From contig NZ_NHPP01000019.1 of the NCBI RefSeq assembly GCF_002838835.1, positions 24,830 through 88,829 on the forward strand: a stretch of DNA of 64,000 nt. The letters run 5' to 3'. This document shows positions 60,065-64,000 of this stretch, one piece after another. The notes below the pieces were generated by a model. That model was not told the origin of the DNA and searched no databases. It worked only from the letters and a program-made list of their open reading frames with translations. Numbering within the stretch: the first letter of the stretch is position 1; every line of letters starts with the position of its first letter. The position numbers were made by a program, and so were the translations under genes. The DNA is from Siphonobacter sp. SORGH_AS_0500. Lineage in GTDB: Bacteria; Bacteroidota; Bacteroidia; Cytophagales; Spirosomataceae.

Positions 60065-61477
60065 TTAAGGAGTAATGACGAGAGCTTTTTTCTGGAAAAA
60101 CTTAGTCTCGCAATCATTCCAGGGGTGCTTTGGATTGTCTTTAATGTCTTCCAGGAAAAGCGATCGAGGAACGTGCTTCAGGGGCTGAATGGTAACCATT
60201 GCATGAGCGGGAGCCTGCCGGATTTTCTCGTAACGATCGTAGAGTTCGCGGCTGTAAGCCGCCGCAGTTCCATTTTTTAGATCACTCGCCATCATCCGAA
60301 CGTTCGTGTTTTTCCAGATAAGTAAAGGCAAAACAAGAATGGATAGCAGCGTTAGCACCCGCACAATACCGGGACTCAGAAAACCAAGATTCCACTTTTC
60401 CTGAATCCAGAGCATGGTTACCAGTACGTTATAAAAGAACCCGATTAAATAGAAGAAATAGACCGAGTTATGAATACGTGGTGAAACGCTTTCGATACCT
60501 ACGCCGTAAAAAATCGGGAAGTAAAGAACCGGAACCACCACGGCCCATACCAGCCAGCCCACCCAAACCGGGATGCGAACGTACGCACTGAAAAGAGACG
60601 AATGACTGATTTTATTACTCAGCCAGTTAATCCAGAAAACCAGAAATACGAGCGTTAAGGGTAACCATTTAATGCCAACCATTACCGCTGTTTTGAAGGA
60701 AGTAAGGATGGAAAAAGAAAGATTACCGCCTAGGGGATTACTCCCCTGACGAATCTTCGAACCGGGGGATTCGAGTACTAGGTAGCAGCAAATCACAGCT
60801 TCGAGGAAAAGGATAAGCAATAGCCAGTCTAGTTTTCGCTGAAACAGAAGCCGATACCCCATAAAACAAAGTAGCAAGCCCGTCGTGAGTAAGAGAAACA
60901 TCTCGCAAAGGCCAATCATGGCAAAAACCAAAAACGCTGCCCAAATGATAAGTCCGTATTTAATACGTTTATTTTCAGGTTTGTAGGAACGGATTAAAGC
61001 GACCCAAAATAGTAAGGTCAGGATTTGGGGCAAAGCATAGGTATACGAACCCGTTACCCAGAAAAAGCTCTCTACAATACTGTCTAACTGAAGAATGTAT
61101 AAGACTAAAAAAGCAGTGCTGATTAACCATTTCTGTGCACGGGAGGTGTGAATTAACTCACCCAGCAACAGGTATACGCTGCCGACCGTTGCGAGCATAT
61201 AAACGATGGGAAGGGCCTGGTAATACCAGAACCAACCCTTGAATAGGGGCGTGGAATGGAAGAGCAGGCAGGCAAAATAACGTCCTGTCCACTGGTCGTA
61301 ATAGAATTTGGTGGACCACAGAATACCATAATCCCGAGCCATGTAGGCAAAGCAAAAATCGTCGGCGGCAGAGGGATGGTTAAAGAAACTAAGCACCATC
61401 ATAGGGACGATGGTAATGGCTACCAGAAACGCCCAGCCGAGGTTCGTCCAATATCGTTGCTGTAAAAAACCAGACAT
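60065..61477 (-). CDS. Polytopic membrane protein, DUF6056-like
   Basis: A 470-residue protein with about eleven membrane helices. The start of the periplasmic loop after TM1 carries 'HPSAADDFCFAYMAR', followed by 'FYYDQWTGRYFACLLF'; the D-D and W-TGR pattern is what I associate with DUF6056/GtrII-like glucosyltransferases of the GT-C fold. A C-terminal soluble tail follows the last helix (YSRELYDRYEKIRQAPAHAM). The function is likely sugar transfer to a surface polysaccharide, but this is based on fold and context only. ATG at 61477 is preferred over an upstream TTG. Confidence 0.75.
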   Translation of the reverse strand: MSGFLQQRYWTNLGWAFLVAITIVPMMVLSFFNHPSAADDFCFAYMARDYGILWSTKFYYDQWTGRYFACLLFHSTPLFKGWFWYYQALPIVYMLATVGSVYLLLGELIHTSRAQKWLISTAFLVLYILQLDSIVESFFWVTGSYTYALPQILTLLFWVALIRSYKPENKRIKYGLIIWAAFLVFAMIGLCEMFLLLTTGLLLCFMGYRLLFQRKLDWLLLILFLEAVICCYLVLESPGSKIRQGSNPLGGNLSFSILTSFKTAVMVGIKWLPLTLVFLVFWINWLSNKISHSSLFSAYVRIPVWVGWLVWAVVVPVLYFPIFYGVGIESVSPRIHNSVYFFYLIGFFYNVLVTMLWIQEKWNLGFLSPGIVRVLTLLSILVLPLLIWKNTNVRMMASDLKNGTAAAYSRELYDRYEKIRQAPAHAMVTIQPLKHVPRSLFLEDIKDNPKHPWNDCETKFFQKKALVITP

Positions 61478-61511
61478 AAAGGTTGTAAAATGATTAAGCA
61501 ATAGGGAAGGA

Positions 61512-62648
61512 TTAATACTTAAATCGACTTTTTAGGTTATTGATCGGTTTCTCAATAATATACCAGGAAAGCGTGGCAACGAAAATGGTTAATACGATGT
61601 AGGTAGCGAAATTGAAAACCAGATTTTCTTCGAGCGAGGGGAATGAACGGTAAATCCGGTGCATAAAGCGATATACGGGATGCGTAGGCGTAATGTGATA
61701 ATGATTGAAAACAAAATTATGATACAGGTATAGCCCATAGCTGATTCGCCCCAGATAGACACTGACCGGGTTTTCGAGAAGCCATTTCATTACACCACTG
61801 TAACCCGTAATGGCCTTACCGATTAGGAAGAAGGCAAAAATAGAACCCGCTAATCGTTCAAAAACCGAGTTAAGGGACAAATGAGGATCGGGCGAAAGAT
61901 GATACCATAACAAACTTCCCCCGAGAATAGCCAGACCCAGCCAAACCAGACTTCCCCGTTTAAAGGTAGAGTCAAACAGATCTCGCTGGTAGATGTACAT
62001 ATAGGCCATGAGTCCGCCCAGGCCGAAGGCATCCAGACTGGTCGGCATTAATACATAGGCTACAAACCAGGGAGCTCCCGTCAGGAAGTAATACAGACGC
62101 AGTAATACGCTACCGATAATAAAACCGACGAGTAATTTAGGCAAATGTCGGTTTGGAATAAAGAATACAATGAAAGGGAAAAAGATATAGAACTGCTCTT
62201 CAACGGCCAATGACCAGAAATGATCCACCACGCCCAGCCAGTGTTCGTGATGGGCGATGTAAATATTAGAAGTATAAGTTACCAGCCACCAGAATTTTTC
62301 ACGGGCGGGCGGCACATTGAATACCACGAGCAGGAAGATTGTCAGGTAATAAATCGGGAAAATCCGAATGGTCCGGCGGATGTAAAACTTTTTCAGATAA
62401 GTCTTAAAGCCATCTTCACGGGGCTTATACTGATTTTTACTTTCAATGAGAATGCGGGTAATGAGAAACCCACTTAGCACGAAAAAAATGGTAACCCCGA
62501 TAGGCCCAATGGGAAGCGTATTAAATCCCGCCAGCAAGTGATCATATAGAACCAGAAAAACAGCTAAGAAGCGGATTCCATCTAACTGGTTAAAATAGGT
62601 CTCCTGCTTCTTAGCTACTTCCTGCAAGTGTATGGGCGTTGTTGACAT
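61512..62648 (-). CDS. Acyltransferase family 3 (OafA/YrhL-like)
   Basis: A 378-residue integral membrane O-acyltransferase. The family opening 'YFNQLDGIRFLAVFLVLYDHL' contains the conserved 'R...' and catalytic His region (LYDHLLAG), followed by 'GPIGVTIFFVLSGFLITRIL' and 'FYIRRTIRIFPIYYL', all diagnostic for acyl_transf_3. About ten helices are expected. It probably acetylates surface polysaccharide or lipid A sugars. It forms a gene group with the GT-C-like protein downstream. Confidence 0.93.
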   Translation of the reverse strand: MSTTPIHLQEVAKKQETYFNQLDGIRFLAVFLVLYDHLLAGFNTLPIGPIGVTIFFVLSGFLITRILIESKNQYKPREDGFKTYLKKFYIRRTIRIFPIYYLTIFLLVVFNVPPAREKFWWLVTYTSNIYIAHHEHWLGVVDHFWSLAVEEQFYIFFPFIVFFIPNRHLPKLLVGFIIGSVLLRLYYFLTGAPWFVAYVLMPTSLDAFGLGGLMAYMYIYQRDLFDSTFKRGSLVWLGLAILGGSLLWYHLSPDPHLSLNSVFERLAGSIFAFFLIGKAITGYSGVMKWLLENPVSVYLGRISYGLYLYHNFVFNHYHITPTHPVYRFMHRIYRSFPSLEENLVFNFATYIVLTIFVATLSWYIIEKPINNLKSRFKY

Positions 62649-63178
62649 TTCGAACGAATGATTTGAAGCAGACTGAATTCATAACTCAGGTTGAAAAAGT
62701 CAGAGCGGTCTGTCATCTGGATATAACTTTAAAAAGAGGTGGTAAGTTGGCAAAATAAGTCCAGCCGCTTAGATAATTCCCAGTGCCGCCGAAGCTCTTT
62801 TTCTTTACCTAAACCAATAAACTCCTTTTAATCAGTACTTTATTGTCCAGGCACAAGCCAAAATCAAAAGCTAATTTCTTAAAGTTCTTCGAGAATGCCT
62901 CAAAATATTTTCTTTGTTACTATTTCTTATTTTAAGAAGGTAAAGAAAGAAATGTAAGTCAGGGTCTTGGAAATGAGTTAGTTTTATTAAAAAAAATAGC
63001 CGAAATTGCACCATTATCCTTTTGACAGAAAGGATTTTAAGACGTCTTAATGAATGATTTTGATTCAAAGATTCGTTAGTAGTATAGATTCAGCATTGCT
63101 GAAAAATTTATTCATTTCCTAACCAAGTAATACATGGAAACAGTCTCTGTATTTACAGATACTTCTGCATGTTTGACC
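62649..63178. other. 530-bp intergenic region
   Basis: No gene, repeat or clear hairpin seen. It is A/T-rich, especially 62870-63110, and should hold divergent promoters for the acyltransferase and the GT2 gene. No firm TAnnTTTG site was identified. Confidence 0.55.
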
Positions 63179-63940
63179 ATGAATCATTCGAAAGATCGGA
63201 TGGTTATCATTCCAACCTATAACGAAATTGAGAATATTGAAACGGTCGTTCGTCGCGTAATGAGCCTCGAACCTTCGTTTGATTTGCTCATTGTGGACGA
63301 CGGTTCGCCGGACGGCACTGCTCTGAAAGTTCGTCAGATGCAGGATGAATTTGGAGACAACCGAATTCATTTGCTGGAGCGGAAAGGAAAACTAGGTTTA
63401 GGTACTGCCTACATCGCAGGTTTTAAATATGCTATTTCCAGTGGATACGAGTATATTTTTGAAATGGATGCGGACTTGTCTCATAACCCGGACGATCTTG
63501 TGCGTTTATGGAAAGCCTGTGCCATGGATGGTAATGATGTAGCCATCGGTTCGCGTTACATTCAGGGCGTAAACGTGGTGAACTGGCCCATGGGACGCGT
63601 GTTAATGTCATACTTTGCCGGCGTTTACGTTCGCTTTATTACCGGAATGCCGATTATGGATGCTACCGCTGGTTTTAAGTGTTACCGTCGGATTGTGCTG
63701 GAAACCATTAACCTCAATAAAATCAAGTTTGTGGGCTATGCCTTTCAAATTGAAATGAAGTTCACTTCCTGGAAATTTGGGTTCAAGCTCAAAGAAGTCC
63801 CCATTATATTTACGGATCGGACGCAGGGCGTTTCTAAAATGTCTCCCAAAATTTTCAAGGAAGCTTTTCTTGGGGTTGTTCAGTTAAAGATAGATAGTTT
63901 CTTCAAGCGTTATAACCGAGAAACGGTGTACGTGAAATAA
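63179..63940 (+). CDS. Polyprenol monophosphomannose synthase-like glycosyltransferase (GT2, DPM1-like)
   Basis: A 253-residue GT2 enzyme without C-terminal membrane helices. The signatures are 'RMVIIPTYNEIENIETVVRRV', 'FDLLIVDDGSPDGTALKV', DxD in 'FEMDADLSHNPDDL', 'VNWPMGRVLMSYFA' and 'DATAGFKCYRR'. This is the DPM1/Ppm1 pattern: GDP-mannose + polyprenyl phosphate to polyprenyl-P-mannose at the cytoplasmic face. The start MNHSKDRMVIIP fits the family; an ATG at 63134 would add 15 residues. It faces away from the acyltransferase and a new frame begins about 25 bp behind it. Confidence 0.9.
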   Translation: MNHSKDRMVIIPTYNEIENIETVVRRVMSLEPSFDLLIVDDGSPDGTALKVRQMQDEFGDNRIHLLERKGKLGLGTAYIAGFKYAISSGYEYIFEMDADLSHNPDDLVRLWKACAMDGNDVAIGSRYIQGVNVVNWPMGRVLMSYFAGVYVRFITGMPIMDATAGFKCYRRIVLETINLNKIKFVGYAFQIEMKFTSWKFGFKLKEVPIIFTDRTQGVSKMSPKIFKEAFLGVVQLKIDSFFKRYNRETVYVK

Positions 63941-63965
63941 AGATATAGAGTAAACAAAAAAAGAT

Positions 63966-64000
63966 ATGCTAAGTTTCCTGAAAGTTTATTGGATGACGTT
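63966..64000 (+). CDS. Possible start of a downstream gene (cut by window edge)
   Basis: ATG at 63966 opens a frame MLSFLKVYWMT with no stop before the edge, 25 bp after the preceding gene and in the same direction. Only eleven codons are visible, so no identification is possible. Confidence 0.3.
   Translation, partial: MLSFLKVYWMT

Overview
The window looks like chromosomal DNA of a Bacteroidota bacterium, most likely a Cytophagales/Spirosomaceae relative (Spirosoma- or Siphonobacter-like). This rests on gene content: a BlaI/M56 pair with a SusC-plug-like tail, ECF sigma/anti-sigma pairs, GH92 and GH2 enzymes, a bacterial serine palmitoyltransferase, a short H1-like protein, DUF4136, DUF5777 and LpxR-type proteins, and scarce Shine-Dalgarno signals. 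I saw no rRNA, tRNA, CRISPR array, prophage, integrase or transposase gene. Most of the window is ordinary chromosomal coding sequence. The unusual material lies in the intergenic gaps and in several broken reading frames.

Layout. 0-4.6 kb: end of a quinone-oxidoreductase-like gene, an ECF sigma factor, a DUF4136 protein, an OmpR-type regulator with its sensor kinase, and a DinB-like protein. 4.8-12.5 kb: a periplasmic redox neighbourhood with a sulfite-oxidase-like molybdoenzyme and small cytochrome c, a Rieske/DUF5777/YceI operon, an ECF sigma factor with a membrane anti-sigma/beta-barrel hybrid, and a frameshifted SUOX-fold/cytochrome c fusion. 12.5-25 kb: an NTF2-like protein, a frameshifted POT peptide transporter, an M23 peptidase, an apionate-lactonase-like protein, serine palmitoyltransferase, an H1-like protein, a MaoC protein, malate dehydrogenase preceded by a 37-residue membrane peptide, azurin, PgeF and an HSL-type esterase. 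25-32 kb: GH92 and GH2 glycosidases (mannoside-rich glycans) and an LpxR-like protein. 32.7-41 kb: a heavy-metal RND efflux operon (TolC, adaptor, CusA-type pump), a voltage-gated K+ channel and pyruvate kinase. 41.5-56 kb: a cupredoxin/beta-propeller pair, ExbB/ExbD, a lipoprotein, a frameshifted M16 peptidase, an MFS transporter, an SGNH hydrolase, a 2-hydroxyacid dehydrogenase, and BlaI/M56. 55-64 kb: a LemA-TPM-TPM operon, then a surface-polysaccharide-type set of two GT2 enzymes, two polytopic membrane proteins (one frameshifted) and an acyltransferase.

Intergenic repeats are the most distinctive feature. One family is a composite element in fixed order: a GC-rich 15-mer (CGGCCGCCGCTGCGG), a tandem array of 7-bp units of variable copy number, a conserved spacer, then four different hairpins. 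Three copies sit near 6.6, 22.5 and 32.1 kb. A second family is a 98-99 bp element with inverted ends (GTAGAGACG...CGTCTCTAC), seen complete three times and as half-copies elsewhere. A third set of diverged repeats lies upstream of blaI.

Four genes (SUOX/cytochrome c fusion, POT transporter, M16 peptidase, polytopic membrane protein) are each split by what looks like one missing base; two of the lesions are in 7-base A:T runs. Residual sequencing indels are the simplest explanation, but the run in the cytochrome gene is also a perfect A_AAA_AAA -1 slippery heptamer in the correct phase.
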